Positions 36,963-46,734 of a stretch of 64,000 nucleotides of DNA are shown piece by piece. The stretch is from the NCBI GenBank assembly GCA_019359095.1, contig JAHHHZ010000020.1:186001-250000 (forward strand), read 5' to 3'. The translations under genes were made by a program, and so were the position numbers. Under the pieces are notes generated by a model that saw only the letters and a program-made list of their open reading frames with translations, was not told where the DNA came from and ran no database searches. The DNA comes from Pleurocapsa minor HA4230-MV1 (GTDB lineage Bacteria > Cyanobacteriota > Cyanobacteriia > Cyanobacteriales > Xenococcaceae). Within the stretch, counting starts at the first letter, position 1; each line of letters opens with the position of its first letter.

Positions 36963-37154
36963 TAGTTTGTAGTTAGTAAAGGTGCTGATTATCTTCAGCA
37001 TCCTTATTTGTTGATAGATTTAAATTAGGCGATAGTACCTGAATTAGTAGATTTTTATTAGTAGTTTAAATGGCTAAGTTTTAAACTTAAATAAACAGTA
37101 ATGAGATCACAACTACTTAATTTTCTTTAAGACATATTGGATTAAAACCAGTAA

Positions 37155-37997
37155 ATGTCAAAAGTAAAAATTAAGATGGTAAGCCAGCTTTTAAGAGTAA
37201 GTTTAGTCAAACCTGACTTTAATTATATTAAAGATGTCTATGAAGTTTGTTTAGAAAAATATCTACAAAATCCTCAAAAGGTATTTGACGTTATTAATTC
37301 AATTAACCATGGTAGAAAAATCCTTATATCTAATCAAGAAGTAGATACTTATATCGCTTTTTATGGCATACAACATTATTATAAACTAATAGAAGCGTTT
37401 GACGCACTTGATATATCGAAATTTGACGATAAACAGCTGGAAATCTTTAGTTATGGTTGTGGTGCTGCAACTGATACTTGTTCATTAATAAGTTATTGTC
37501 GCTCAAAACAAATAAATTTACCTTTTAAAAAACTTACATTAATTGAACCTTCTCTGATTGCACTCAAAAGAGGGATTGAATACATTAATCAAGCTTTGTC
37601 TCCTAAAGAATTAAAGGAAATAAATATTAAACCTGTTAATAAATATCTTGAAAACTTAGGAGAAAGTGATATATCTTCTGAATACGCGACTTCAAAAATT
37701 CATATATTTTCTAATATTCTTGATTTACAAAGCATAGATTTAAATGATTTAGCATCACTCATTCTAACAACTCAAACTGGGAATAATTATTTTATGTGTA
37801 TTAGTCCGATACGATATGATGGTAGAACTAGGATTGAAACGTTTTATCAAATTGTATCAAATAGCGTGATGGTAAATAATATATGTACAAAGAATACTGG
37901 TATTAGAAATAAAGTTTGGTCAATGAAAAAGAACGATTATGATAATAACTATTATATAGATAGATATCATAAAATTTTTATGGTGCAAATGATTTAA
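37155..37997 (+). CDS. Methyltransferase-like protein of unknown function
   Basis: This 280-residue protein resembles a class I SAM methyltransferase: a glycine turn IFSYGCGAATDTC (residues 97-109) followed about 25 residues later by KLTLIEPSLIALKRG, with E131 at the position that binds the ribose. The N-terminal 90 residues are helical and unlike any family I recall. A start at residue 8 (MVSQLL) is also possible. Base composition is very AT-rich. It stands 40 bp before the AlkB-like gene on the same strand, so a shared stress or accessory role is possible (inference). Confidence 0.7.
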   Translation: MSKVKIKMVSQLLRVSLVKPDFNYIKDVYEVCLEKYLQNPQKVFDVINSINHGRKILISNQEVDTYIAFYGIQHYYKLIEAFDALDISKFDDKQLEIFSYGCGAATDTCSLISYCRSKQINLPFKKLTLIEPSLIALKRGIEYINQALSPKELKEINIKPVNKYLENLGESDISSEYATSKIHIFSNILDLQSIDLNDLASLILTTQTGNNYFMCISPIRYDGRTRIETFYQIVSNSVMVNNICTKNTGIRNKVWSMKKNDYDNNYYIDRYHKIFMVQMI

Positions 37998-38037
37998 TCA
38001 TAATTAAATTAATTTTAATTATGCCATACTAAATGAT

Positions 38038-38697
38038 ATGCAAAAACAACTGAATCTCGATCTATTTTCTACCAAGAAAACTGATAATAAAAAACATCCT
38101 GAAATTGTAACTTTGCCATCAGGTGAATCTATGCCTGATGGAGAAGTGATTATGTATCGAAATTTTTTTGAAGAATTAGAAAGCGACCAACTATTCAACG
38201 AGTTACTAGGTAGTATAAATTGGCGACAAGATAAAATAAAAATGTTTGGTAAAGAAGTTGATTTACCTAGATTGACTGCTTGGTACGGAGATCGAGGTAA
38301 ATCCTATAAATATTCAGGTATTAACATGAATCCCGATACCTGGACACCGACACTACTTTCAATTAAAGAAAGAGTTGAAAAAGTAGTAGAGCTAAACTTC
38401 AATAGTGTCTTATTAAACTTATATCGCAATGGAAAAGATTACGTTTCATGGCATAGTGACGATGAGCCAGAATTAGAGCAAAATTCAATTATTGCTTCAA
38501 TCAGTTTTGGTGAAACAAGACGTTTTCAATTAAGACATAAATTAAATAAAGATTTAGATACAATCGAACTTGCTTTGACCCACGGTAGTCTACTACTAAT
38601 GCAGGGTGCAACACAACATTTTTGGAAACATCAAGTACCAAAAACTGCCAAAGTATTGACGGAAAGAATTAATTTAACATTTAGAATAATCACTTAA
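38038..38697 (+). CDS. AlkB-like 2-oxoglutarate/Fe(II) dioxygenase
   Basis: This 219-residue enzyme is predicted to remove alkyl groups from nucleic acid bases by oxidative dealkylation. Iron ligands are H139 and D141 in SWHSDDEPE and H198 in HFWKHQVPK. R210 and R216 (ERINLTFR) bind 2-oxoglutarate. The region GKSYKYSG and the DDEPE form match the ALKBH2/3-like group common in bacteria. It lies in an accessory segment with repeats. The DNA repair role is established for the family; a modification role on RNA cannot be excluded. Confidence 0.93.
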   Translation: MQKQLNLDLFSTKKTDNKKHPEIVTLPSGESMPDGEVIMYRNFFEELESDQLFNELLGSINWRQDKIKMFGKEVDLPRLTAWYGDRGKSYKYSGINMNPDTWTPTLLSIKERVEKVVELNFNSVLLNLYRNGKDYVSWHSDDEPELEQNSIIASISFGETRRFQLRHKLNKDLDTIELALTHGSLLLMQGATQHFWKHQVPKTAKVLTERINLTFRIIT

Positions 38698-38761
38698 ATA
38701 TTAAAGTTACTAAATTAAATCAGAAAAGTTCTCTTAGTTCTTCAATTTCAATTTTACTCAT

Positions 38762-38816
38762 GATCGATACCTTTAATTGTGTCTTCCACTTCTTGATACA
38801 ATTCATGAAGCGATCG
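38762..38816 (-). pseudogene. Echo of the chlH 3' end (copy 1)
   Basis: On the minus strand this segment reads [18 protein letters not shown], against ChlH's real ending ...[17 protein letters not shown]. The 21 bases at the heart (about 38779-38799) are identical to the chlH tail at 40419-40439, and the shared GCGATCG follows one indel later. It ends where the 124-bp direct repeat begins. It is a degenerate tail copy rather than a gene. Confidence 0.7.
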
Positions 38817-38930
38817 CAATTCTTTTTGATGGTAAAGGAATATCTTTAATCCATAATTGTTTTTTGGGTTTATGTTCTATTTTTCATTTTAGGAGGTGCG
38901 ATCGCATTTTCCTACTCCATAGTTGTTTTT
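38807..38930. repeat. 124-bp direct repeat, copy 1
   Basis: This is identical to 39472-39595 except for one base (GATCGC versus GATAGC). It includes HIP1 sites at both ends, and the two copies start 665 bases apart around a small membrane-protein gene. Frames through it (38777-38989) repeat in the second copy only because the DNA repeats, so I do not call them genes. Confidence 0.88.
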
Positions 38931-38957
38931 ATATCCTATTTGAAAAAAAATTTATGT

Positions 38958-39395
38958 ATGGAACAAGTTATTTTTTTATTCATCTATAATTTATTACCAG
39001 TAATATTTTATTTTATTGCTTTTTTAATACCTAACGAAAAATTGCTTTCCACCTATACTTTATTCTGGTTAATTATTTTCATCCTTGCATTTCCTTGGAT
39101 AATTAATTGTCTGGACATATCAATGTCAGAAAGTTCTAATTATTTAGATCAAATTACATGGATAGCGTGGACTTTATTCTTTCCATTTCCGCTTGGATTT
39201 CCTTCATTTGGAACAGCAATGGTGGGAATAATTGGGAAAGCTTTTATTCTATATAAAGAAAATATGAATCAGGAGGTTAGATTGACGACCGTCCAGATGA
39301 CTGGATTAGTATTTATAATACTATTCAATCCTCTTTTTCAACTTGGATATACATCCTTGATAAATCTTGTTAGAAATAATGTTTGTCATACCTAA
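38958..39395 (+). CDS. Small hypothetical membrane protein
   Basis: The protein is 145 residues from the ATG at 38958 (MEQVIF). An ATG at 38940 adds MKKNLC. It has four hydrophobic segments, the first starting LFIYNLLPVIFYFIAFLI. No family is recognised. It sits exactly between two 124-bp direct repeats, so it may have been carried as a unit. A similar small membrane protein follows at 39891 but the two are not clearly related in sequence. Confidence 0.6.
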   Translation: MEQVIFLFIYNLLPVIFYFIAFLIPNEKLLSTYTLFWLIIFILAFPWIINCLDISMSESSNYLDQITWIAWTLFFPFPLGFPSFGTAMVGIIGKAFILYKENMNQEVRLTTVQMTGLVFIILFNPLFQLGYTSLINLVRNNVCHT

Positions 39396-39471
39396 AGTAA
39401 GTAAAAATAGATAAAAAAAGTTAATGTATATATCCCTTTAATCTTATTTTCTACTTATTAATATGAATTGC

Positions 39472-39595
39472 GAAGCGATCGCAATTCTTTTTGATGGTAA
39501 AGGAATATCTTTAATCCATAATTGTTTTTTGGGTTTATGTTCTATTTTTCATTTTAGGAGGTGCGATAGCATTTTCCTACTCCATAGTTGTTTTT
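39472..39595. repeat. 124-bp direct repeat, copy 2
   Basis: This is the partner of 38807-38930 with a single mismatch. Its last part is followed at once by a third, more diverged partial copy, so the unit also duplicates in tandem. Confidence 0.88.
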
Positions 39596-39642
39596 TGGGT
39601 TTATGTGTTATTTTCCATTTTAGTAGGTGCGATCGCATTTCA
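39586..39642. repeat. Partial third copy of the direct repeat
   Basis: Matches the middle and end of the 124-bp repeat (GTTTTTTGGGTTTATG, then TAGTAGGTGCGATCGCATTT where the others have TAGGAGG) with several substitutions. It is joined head-to-tail to copy 2. Confidence 0.75.
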
Positions 39643-39890
39643 ATCGCTTAAATAGTGTCTGAAAGTTTAATTGTTATCACTCGTGTAGCGAAGCCATGCC
39701 ATTAGGCTTATTGCAAGTTTAAAGCTTATGAAGTCAAAATTATGAAATGTTGATTTTTTATCTGTAGGGAGATCGTCTGTCTGAAATAAAGGCTATCACC
39801 TTATTTATTTTATTAGTTGATTACATTGAACAAATTGCTTAATGTTATCTTGAAAGTAATAATTAAAACTTACAAATATAATTTAAAATC

Positions 39891-40253
39891 ATGCAGAAGC
39901 TAACAGACATCAACGACGAATCTAAAAGTATATTATTGTTCTGTGTTTATAGGCTATTAATAGTAGTTAATGTTGGAATTTTAATGTCTGATGAGTACAT
40001 TAATTATTTTCAATATGCTTTAGGAGACTCGAATCAAAAAATTGTTTTCTTTATACTCGGTAGTCCACTATATATTTTAATACATTTATTACCATTGACT
40101 CTTATGCTAGGAGTTATATATGGAATTATTGGATTATATAAAATACAATCTATCAGTCATAAAATTTTATGCTTTATAAGTATATTGATAAATAGTTTAA
40201 TTATTTTACTTGCGATCGCTTTCTTGATTGATGCTAGCTCTACTTGGTCTTGA
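39891..40253 (+). CDS. Small hypothetical membrane protein
   Basis: This 120-residue protein has three predicted membrane helices (ILLFCVYRLLIVVNVGIL, a PLYILIHLLPLTLMLGVIYG block, and ILINSLIILLAIAFLI). No domain is recognised and there is no clear ribosome site. It stands alone between repeat DNA and the chlH tail echo, convergent with chlH. It could be a genuine orphan gene; support is the length and the clean hydrophobic pattern only. Confidence 0.55.
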   Translation: MQKLTDINDESKSILLFCVYRLLIVVNVGILMSDEYINYFQYALGDSNQKIVFFILGSPLYILIHLLPLTLMLGVIYGIIGLYKIQSISHKILCFISILINSLIILLAIAFLIDASSTWS

Positions 40254-40297
40254 TTAATATTTTTGTTATTATAATTGCCCAGATTAAATTAACTACT

Positions 40298-40331
40298 AAT
40301 CAATTCCTTCAATCCTGTCCTTCACTTCATA
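40298..40331 (-). pseudogene. Echo of the chlH 3' end (copy 2)
   Basis: 34 bases match the true chlH 3' end at 40401-40434 with about four mismatches. The minus strand reads YEVKDRIEGID against ChlH's [12 protein letters not shown], and the same stop follows. It lies about 70 bases beyond the real stop, so the gene tail is present almost in tandem. Confidence 0.7.
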
Positions 40332-40399
40332 AACAAAACAAAGAGATGCAACATTACATTGCACCTCCCAACTAAATTATTAACCTGAAATTAATTTAA

Positions 40400-43300
40400 T
40401 TAATCAATTCCTTCAATTCTGTCTTCCACTTCTTGATACAGTTCCCGCAGGCGATCGAGATTTTCTTCATTAGTTTCCCAATAACCACGACCATTCACTT
40501 CTAGCAAAGTACCCACAATCTTACGGAAAGAATTAGGGTTCATGTCCATCAATCGCTTACACATCTCGGGATCGTCAATGAAAGTAGTATTAACATCTTC
40601 ATAGACCCAGTTGTCTACTGCATCGGCCGTAGCTGACCATCCCATAGTGTTAACTAAACGCTTGGATAGTTCCCGCACACCTTCGTAACCGTTGCTCAAC
40701 ATTCCTTCGTACCATTTGGGATTAAGCATCTTGGTACGAGCATCTAAACGTACAGTCTCTGATAACGTGCGCACTTGAGCGTTAGCAGTAGTAGTGTCGG
40801 CGATGTAGGCAGTGGGTTTTCTACCGTCATCTCTTAGGCTAGATACGATCTTGGTCGGATCGGAATCAAAGTAGTGAGATACGTCGGTTAAGCTGATTTC
40901 AGAGGAATCTAAGTTTTGGAAAGTAACATCAGCGCGCTTTAAAGAAGATTCAAATAAACCTCGGCTTTCGTCCATGACTCCTGGGTTATCGGAGTTAAAA
41001 GCAAAGGATTTACGGTTGAGGTACATATCCTGGAGTTCTTTTTCTTCTTCCCAACTGCTGTTTTCTACTGCCAAGTTAATGTTGGAAGAGTATGAACCAG
41101 AAGCGTTAGAGAAAATCCTTGTAGCTGCTTGACGGACATTAATACCCATTTCTGCCGCTTGTTCTAAGGCGTGTTTGCGGATAAAGTTCATGTCTACAGG
41201 TTCATCGGCTTCGGCTGCCATTTTTACACCGCGATCTAATAAGTTCATTTGGTTAATGAACAGGTCACGGAAAACACCCGAACAGTTAACTACCACGTCG
41301 ATACGAGGACGACCTAGTTCTTCTAAAGGAATTAGCTCTAGTTTGTTGATCCGTCCTAAAGCATCGGGTACAGGACGAACACCAATCATCCACATGATTT
41401 GGGCTAAAGACTCACCATAGGTTTTGATATTATCTGTTCCCCAAAGCACACAAGCAATACTTTCTGGGTAGTTACCACCGTTGTCCAGTTTTTGACGTTC
41501 AATCAAGCGGTCTACCACAATTTTGGCTGATTGCACCGCAGCTAGGGTAGGAATCGACTGCGGATCTAACGCATGAATGTTTTTACCAGTAGGTAAGACA
41601 TTGGGGTTACGGATCGGATCACCACCAGGGCCAGGTAAGACGTATTCGCCTTCTAAAGCTTGAAGTAGTCCACCCAGTTCATTATCGGCACATACTTGTT
41701 CTAGACAGAATTCGAGATATTCGATTAGAGGCTTGAGAGCATTTTCATCGATATTTTTGTAACCATGTTCGTTTAAAGCTTCCATCCAAGGGGCTTTCTT
41801 GCCAATATTAAAGAAATTAAGCTTGGACACCATGGACACTCGACCTTCAGCATCAATTTGAGCCTGGACTAATGCACCCACCGCAGCACGAGTTGCTTGA
41901 GTAATATCTTGGAATAGCTGCACGTCGGCTAAGACACCGCGATCGTTATTAGTGTAAATTTCGTCTATATCCCTACCAATGCTGTTGGCAATGATGCGCG
42001 GGAAAGAAATAATCCCTTCCTCTTCGCGGTCTAGGTTGGAAATACTGACTAAAGTTGCGATCGCTTCTTCGGCAGATGGCGGTTTACCAATGATGTGTAA
42101 GCCACAAGGCAGTAAGCGAGACTCGATTTCCATTAGCTGTTTATAGACCAAGCCAATGATCGTATCCCGTTCGTCTTGGGTCATTTCTTTGGCTGAATGC
42201 TCAGGAAAATTAATATCTTTATCTAGATTACAAATCCGTGCCTGATCCATTACCGTATCGACAATTTGGATACCTCGTCCACCATCTTTGAGGCTTTGGT
42301 AGGAACCAATTAAATCCCCTAGTTCTTTCAAACCTTTATATAGCCCTGCATTTTCGGCAGGAGGAGTGAGGTAGGAAATTGTCGAAGCATAACTACGGCG
42401 TTTAGCAATAGTCGCCTCGGAAGGGTTATTGGCTGCGTAGTAGTAGATGTTGGGAATACTACCAATCAGGCTATCAGGGTAACAATCCCCAGACATACCC
42501 ATTTGCTTCCCTGGCATAAATTCTAGTGAACCATGAGTACCAAAGTGCAGGACGGCATCAGCTTGCCAGATATGCTCTAGATAAGTATAGTAAGCTGCAA
42601 AACCATGATGGGGACTGGCTGAACGAGAGAACAACAACCGCATCGGATCGCCTTCATAACCAAAGGTAGGTTGTACGCCGATAAAAACGTTACCAAATTC
42701 CTTGCCATAAATCAGCAGGTTTTGACCATCACTATTTAAGTGTCCTGGAGGTGGCCCCCAGTTTTCTTCTAGCTTCACGGAATAGGGTGTTAATCTTTCA
42801 TACTGTTCCACCGACATCCGATGGGCAATATTCAGTTCAGGAGAAGCATATTGGGCTTGAGCATCATGAATCACCGCTTGCATCAAGTCTTCAGCCGAAT
42901 CAGGTAAGTCTTGGATGTCATAACCGTTATCCCGTAAACCTTTCATGGCTTCGTAGATAGAACCAAAGACGTTGAGATAAGCTGCCGTCCCCACGTTGCC
43001 TTTATCAGGAGGGAAACTAAAAACGGTAATGGCTACCTTCTTCTTGAGCTTGGGTTTCTTACGTAAACTACCCCATTTCATCGCTCGACGGGCGATCGCT
43101 TCTACCCGATCTTGCAGGGCAATGGATTTACCTGTAGCCCCATCTCTACCAGAGGCAATTATCGGCTCGATCGCTCCATCTAATTCAGGAATAGCAATCT
43201 GTAAGGCTACCTGGACAGGATGTAGACCTAGTTCACTTTCTTCCCACTCTTCGGTGGTTTGGAAGACCAAAGGTAAAGCTACCATATAAGGGCGGTTCAG

Positions 43301-44374
43301 GCGTTTGAGGGATTCGATCGCCTTGGGATGATCTTGTCTAGCTGGCCCACCCACTAGGGCGAAGCCTGTCAGTGAAACTACTACATCAACAATGGCTTGA
43401 TTTTGATTTTCTTGCCAGAAGTAAGCATCTACAGGTTTGGAAAAGTCTAATCCTCCAGCAAAGACGGGAATGACTCGCGCCCCCATACACTCTAGTTCCT
43501 GCACCATGGCTACATAGTGAGCATTATCTTGAGTCACTAGGTGAGTTCGCTGCAACACCAAACCAACACAAGGTGCTAAAGGATCTTTGAGATCGTCAGA
43601 TATATCTTTACGGCTATTAAACCAGGCTAAATATGCTTGAATATCCTCAAACATTTTTGGTGCTAAAGGATGCCAGATACCCATATCAGGATAAGTGATT
43701 GGTTCGGCATATTTAAATTTGTCCTGCTTGTCTGGATAAACATATTTATCCGACAGCATCAATAAAAAGTTTTCTAAATTGTCGGCATTGCCACCTAACC
43801 AGTACTGAAAGCTCAACATGAAATTACGAGCATCCTGGGCTTTTTCCACAGGTAAATATTTCAATACTTTAGGCAAAGTACGCAACAGCTTGAGCATCGC
43901 ATCTTGGAAAGAACTGCCCGACTTTTCTTTACGCTTACGCATAAATTGAGCGATCGCACTTTTGGATTGACCCAACTGCGCCATCGAGAAGCTACCCATC
44001 TTGTTCAGACGCATAACTTCTGGCATCGAAGGAAATACCACTGCTGCGTCTAAATTATCACGGTGAGGTGCTACGGCCTCAACTACTTTTTGAGCTAAAT
44101 CTTCAACAAATATTAATGAAGCAATAAATATATTCGCCTGAGCGACATCATGTTTAAAATTATGATAATTTTCTTCGTTTCTTAATTCTTCAATTAAATA
44201 ACCACTCAGTTCAATAGCTAGGTGGGGATTATTATTATTAATCGACTTGGCTGCCTCAGTTAAAGTACTTTGATACTGTGGCTCTAGTACGACATAGACC
44301 ACCCTAAGTAGATCGCGTCCGTTAACAGCATCGGGTTTAACGTGACGAACGGTGGATTTGACCTGGGTGAACAT
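40400..44374 (-). CDS. chlH: Magnesium-protoporphyrin IX chelatase subunit H
   Basis: This 1324-residue catalytic subunit of Mg-chelatase binds protoporphyrin IX and inserts Mg2+ with ChlI and ChlD, committing tetrapyrrole to chlorophyll. The CobN/Mg-chelatase blocks are clear: the N-terminal domain [18 protein letters not shown], the [20 protein letters not shown] segment with family-conserved histidines, and a C-terminal [18 protein letters not shown]. The length is as expected. A strong AAGGAGAG ribosome site precedes the ATG. It is monocistronic. Fragments resembling its last codons recur downstream at 40298 and 38762. Confidence 0.98.
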   Translation of the reverse strand: MFTQVKSTVRHVKPDAVNGRDLLRVVYVVLEPQYQSTLTEAAKSINNNNPHLAIELSGYLIEELRNEENYHNFKHDVAQANIFIASLIFVEDLAQKVVEAVAPHRDNLDAAVVFPSMPEVMRLNKMGSFSMAQLGQSKSAIAQFMRKRKEKSGSSFQDAMLKLLRTLPKVLKYLPVEKAQDARNFMLSFQYWLGGNADNLENFLLMLSDKYVYPDKQDKFKYAEPITYPDMGIWHPLAPKMFEDIQAYLAWFNSRKDISDDLKDPLAPCVGLVLQRTHLVTQDNAHYVAMVQELECMGARVIPVFAGGLDFSKPVDAYFWQENQNQAIVDVVVSLTGFALVGGPARQDHPKAIESLKRLNRPYMVALPLVFQTTEEWEESELGLHPVQVALQIAIPELDGAIEPIIASGRDGATGKSIALQDRVEAIARRAMKWGSLRKKPKLKKKVAITVFSFPPDKGNVGTAAYLNVFGSIYEAMKGLRDNGYDIQDLPDSAEDLMQAVIHDAQAQYASPELNIAHRMSVEQYERLTPYSVKLEENWGPPPGHLNSDGQNLLIYGKEFGNVFIGVQPTFGYEGDPMRLLFSRSASPHHGFAAYYTYLEHIWQADAVLHFGTHGSLEFMPGKQMGMSGDCYPDSLIGSIPNIYYYAANNPSEATIAKRRSYASTISYLTPPAENAGLYKGLKELGDLIGSYQSLKDGGRGIQIVDTVMDQARICNLDKDINFPEHSAKEMTQDERDTIIGLVYKQLMEIESRLLPCGLHIIGKPPSAEEAIATLVSISNLDREEEGIISFPRIIANSIGRDIDEIYTNNDRGVLADVQLFQDITQATRAAVGALVQAQIDAEGRVSMVSKLNFFNIGKKAPWMEALNEHGYKNIDENALKPLIEYLEFCLEQVCADNELGGLLQALEGEYVLPGPGGDPIRNPNVLPTGKNIHALDPQSIPTLAAVQSAKIVVDRLIERQKLDNGGNYPESIACVLWGTDNIKTYGESLAQIMWMIGVRPVPDALGRINKLELIPLEELGRPRIDVVVNCSGVFRDLFINQMNLLDRGVKMAAEADEPVDMNFIRKHALEQAAEMGINVRQAATRIFSNASGSYSSNINLAVENSSWEEEKELQDMYLNRKSFAFNSDNPGVMDESRGLFESSLKRADVTFQNLDSSEISLTDVSHYFDSDPTKIVSSLRDDGRKPTAYIADTTTANAQVRTLSETVRLDARTKMLNPKWYEGMLSNGYEGVRELSKRLVNTMGWSATADAVDNWVYEDVNTTFIDDPEMCKRLMDMNPNSFRKIVGTLLEVNGRGYWETNEENLDRLRELYQEVEDRIEGID

Positions 44375-44812
44375 ATAACTTGACTCTCCTTGTATAGTTG
44401 GCGATATGAACAGGTTATTTCAAGATTAGCTTGCTCTTTAACTTAACCTGGACTAAAAAGCTTACGTAAAGTATTTTTATCAAAAAATGCTCCTCTAAAT
44501 CCGCCAAATCCCCGATCTGACACAATTCGATAACAATAACTAAATATTATGTAACAAACTTTAACAAAATTATTGAGCGATTACTTCAATTTTGCTTTGC
44601 ATTACTTAATCATAAAATGTTTGACAATTTTTACCGTTTACTATCTAAATTTGTGTAGCAAGATTTAATTTGGAAAGTGAGGCGATCGCAAATTTCATAA
44701 GCTAGATTTAGATTAAGCGAAATAATTACTGCGATCGCACCTGTATAAATTGAGGTGTCTAGCGATCGCGTCTATAAAAGTTGAAGGTTAAGGCGATCGC
44801 AAGCTAATTAAA
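44375..44812. other. chlH upstream region with HIP1 cluster
   Basis: This 438-base spacer holds the chlH promoter near 44400-44650 (no element can be named with confidence) and four GCGATCGC sites packed into about 120 bases at 44680-44800. I see no ORF or RNA gene. Confidence 0.6.
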
Positions 44813-45031
44813 TCAAGCAGAAACTAATTTAGGGACTGGTAATGATTTACCTTCTGCCTGAAACCATAAAATCAATTCTTCCATTACATCCAAACCATTC
44901 TGCAAAGCTGATTGATAAGTATCTCCATGAGTAACAGGCTGCATAATCTCATTAGCAAAGTCGGGAAGATAAGCTAAATAACATTCATCTTCTTGACTCC
45001 AGGCGATCATAATTTGATATTTATGATTCAT
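44813..45031 (-). CDS. hicB: HicB family antitoxin
   Basis: The protein is 72 residues from the ATG at 45031; a start at 45046 would add MKEPK. The degenerate RNase H-like HicB fold shows as YQIMIAWSQEDECYLAYLPDF with later GDTYQSALQNGLDVMEELI. It would bind and neutralise HicA. Its start overlaps the end of hicA by 11 bp (shared ATGAATCATAA), so hicA is translated first. It lacks a C-terminal DNA-binding domain, so autoregulation is uncertain. Confidence 0.88.
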   Translation of the reverse strand: MNHKYQIMIAWSQEDECYLAYLPDFANEIMQPVTHGDTYQSALQNGLDVMEELILWFQAEGKSLPVPKLVSA

Positions 45032-45200
45032 TTTTGGCTCTTTCAATAGTTTGTTTTACTTGCTTTTCCGAATATGCTTTAGCATCCGATCCATCTTTCC
45101 CTGGCAAGTTTACCCTTATTGTAGTCCCTGGATATTGATATATGGCATGACTTCCCTTACCTCGTTTTGGAAGCAACTCAAAACCTGCTTGTTTTAACAT
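45021..45200 (-). CDS. hicA: HicA family mRNA interferase toxin, possibly start-less
   Basis: This 59-residue frame reads MLKQAGFELLPKRGKGSHAI and then YQYPGTTIRVNLPGKDGSD, which is HicA, with the catalytic histidine in KGSHAIYQ. Family members begin about 12 residues earlier (x-PKKIRELKAML). That segment is present here as NLPKKIREL, but no ATG, GTG or TTG precedes it; the codon before PKK is TTA. The internal ATG at 45200 has no ribosome site and would drop the first helix. The gene may therefore be damaged or weakly expressed. Confidence 0.8.
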   Translation of the reverse strand: MLKQAGFELLPKRGKGSHAIYQYPGTTIRVNLPGKDGSDAKAYSEKQVKQTIERAKNES

Positions 45201-45485
45201 GGCTTTTAATTCGCGTATTTTCTTTGGTAAATTGCTTGCTCTTTAATTTTTTAAACTCAAATATCTCAAATATATTATACAGATTCTGTTTTTATAAATT
45301 GGAGAGTAGATCGAGCGCATTTGTGTAAGTTTAAGGTTAATGCGCTTGAATCGCACTCAGAGAAAATGCCGTCCAACTTGGCAAATCACGATGCTTAACA
45401 ACGCAATTATCAAAGTCAAACGACATAAAAGGTATTTCATTAAATAAATTTTGGTTAAAACCGCAATTTACAATTAGATTTTGTC

Positions 45486-45782
<297 letters not shown>

Positions 45783-45979
45783 TCAAGGGCTAGTTTACCC
45801 CATGCCCCTATTGTCACCCGACGAAAGACGAGATAACTTTAAATTCTGTTACAAGCACCAGGAAATATAGACCGATTTGTTGATTCTGTTTAATATTTCT
45901 TAAGGTAAATGCGATCGCTAGCTTGATTTGAAGCTCAAAGTTCGCTACATAATGAAGAAAGCTTCCATCATCACCAAGC

Positions 45980-46441
45980 ATGGTTAACAGTAATTCTGAT
46001 CGGCAAAAATCGGTAACCTTACCACCCCAGGTAAAGTTAATCAATAGTTACTATAGTTTAATGGGGTTACATCCTTCAGCCTCAAGTATTGTCATTCGGC
46101 GTAGCTATCGTCAACTGAGCAAAAAATATCATCCCGACACCACCCAATTACCAGCTAATGTCGCTACGGCTAAATTTCAACAGCTTAATGAAGCTTACGC
46201 TGTATTGAGTAGTCCTGAAAAGCGATCGCTCTACGATTTACAGATTGGCTATTCTCGTCTGAATGTCATTCAAGCACCAAGCTGGTCACAACCCGAATCC
46301 CACAACTATTCTCGGACGGCATATTTAGACCCTACCGATCGCCCTCTGTCTTCAGGAGAAATATTCGTTTTGGTATTGCTAGGGTTAACCTTTATCGGCT
46401 GTTTATTACTTGTGGCGATCGTCGCTTATCTACGGGGATAA
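45980..46441 (+). CDS. J-domain protein with C-terminal membrane anchor
   Basis: This 153-residue type III DnaJ-like co-chaperone has a J-domain at about 23-90 (YYSLMGLHPSAS), with HPD at residues 51-53 in KKYHPDTTQL and the helix IV region SSPEKRSLYDL. A single transmembrane helix at about 128-150 (LVLLGLTFIGCLLLVAIVAY) ends the protein. It would stimulate a DnaK at the thylakoid or plasma membrane. It is divergent from psaC. Confidence 0.92.
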   Translation: MVNSNSDRQKSVTLPPQVKLINSYYSLMGLHPSASSIVIRRSYRQLSKKYHPDTTQLPANVATAKFQQLNEAYAVLSSPEKRSLYDLQIGYSRLNVIQAPSWSQPESHNYSRTAYLDPTDRPLSSGEIFVLVLLGLTFIGCLLLVAIVAYLRG

Positions 46442-46734
46442 TTGGTTTACTTTACAGTTAAGACACATATAAAACAGATAAAATACCTAATCTTCATAAA
46501 AGAAGAGTTTGAGTTGTTTTATAGTCATAAATTACTCCGCTATTAGTAGGTTATGTAGCTGCCTAAGTGGGGCAGGAGCTATAAATATAAATAAATAGAT
46601 ATAGTTTAAATAATCGTAACTTTTTTTGCGATTGAATTAACTGTTTATCCCAAACGTTAGATTAATTCTTGCTGTTTTAACCTCGTGTATATAAACACAT
46701 ATAAAAACTATAAAAAACTATAGATAAAGTTTGT

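Larger units (their letters stand above)
39396..39890. other. Repeat-rich intergenic region
   Basis: This 495-base spacer contains the second 124-bp direct repeat (39472-39595) and a third partial unit in tandem with it (39586-39642). The last 250 bases are AT-rich with no clear signal. The frame 39463-39651 lies wholly in the repeats and is not supported as a gene. Confidence 0.7.

Noticed and set aside
38777-38989. 70-codon plus-strand ORF, and its twin at 39463-39651
   Set aside because: Both lie inside the 124-bp direct repeats. The protein pattern follows the DNA repeat and there is no independent coding sign.
44680-44800. Regularly spaced GCGATCGC words as a CRISPR-like array
   Set aside because: They are HIP1 octamers, common throughout this genome; spacing is irregular and the word is too short for a CRISPR repeat.
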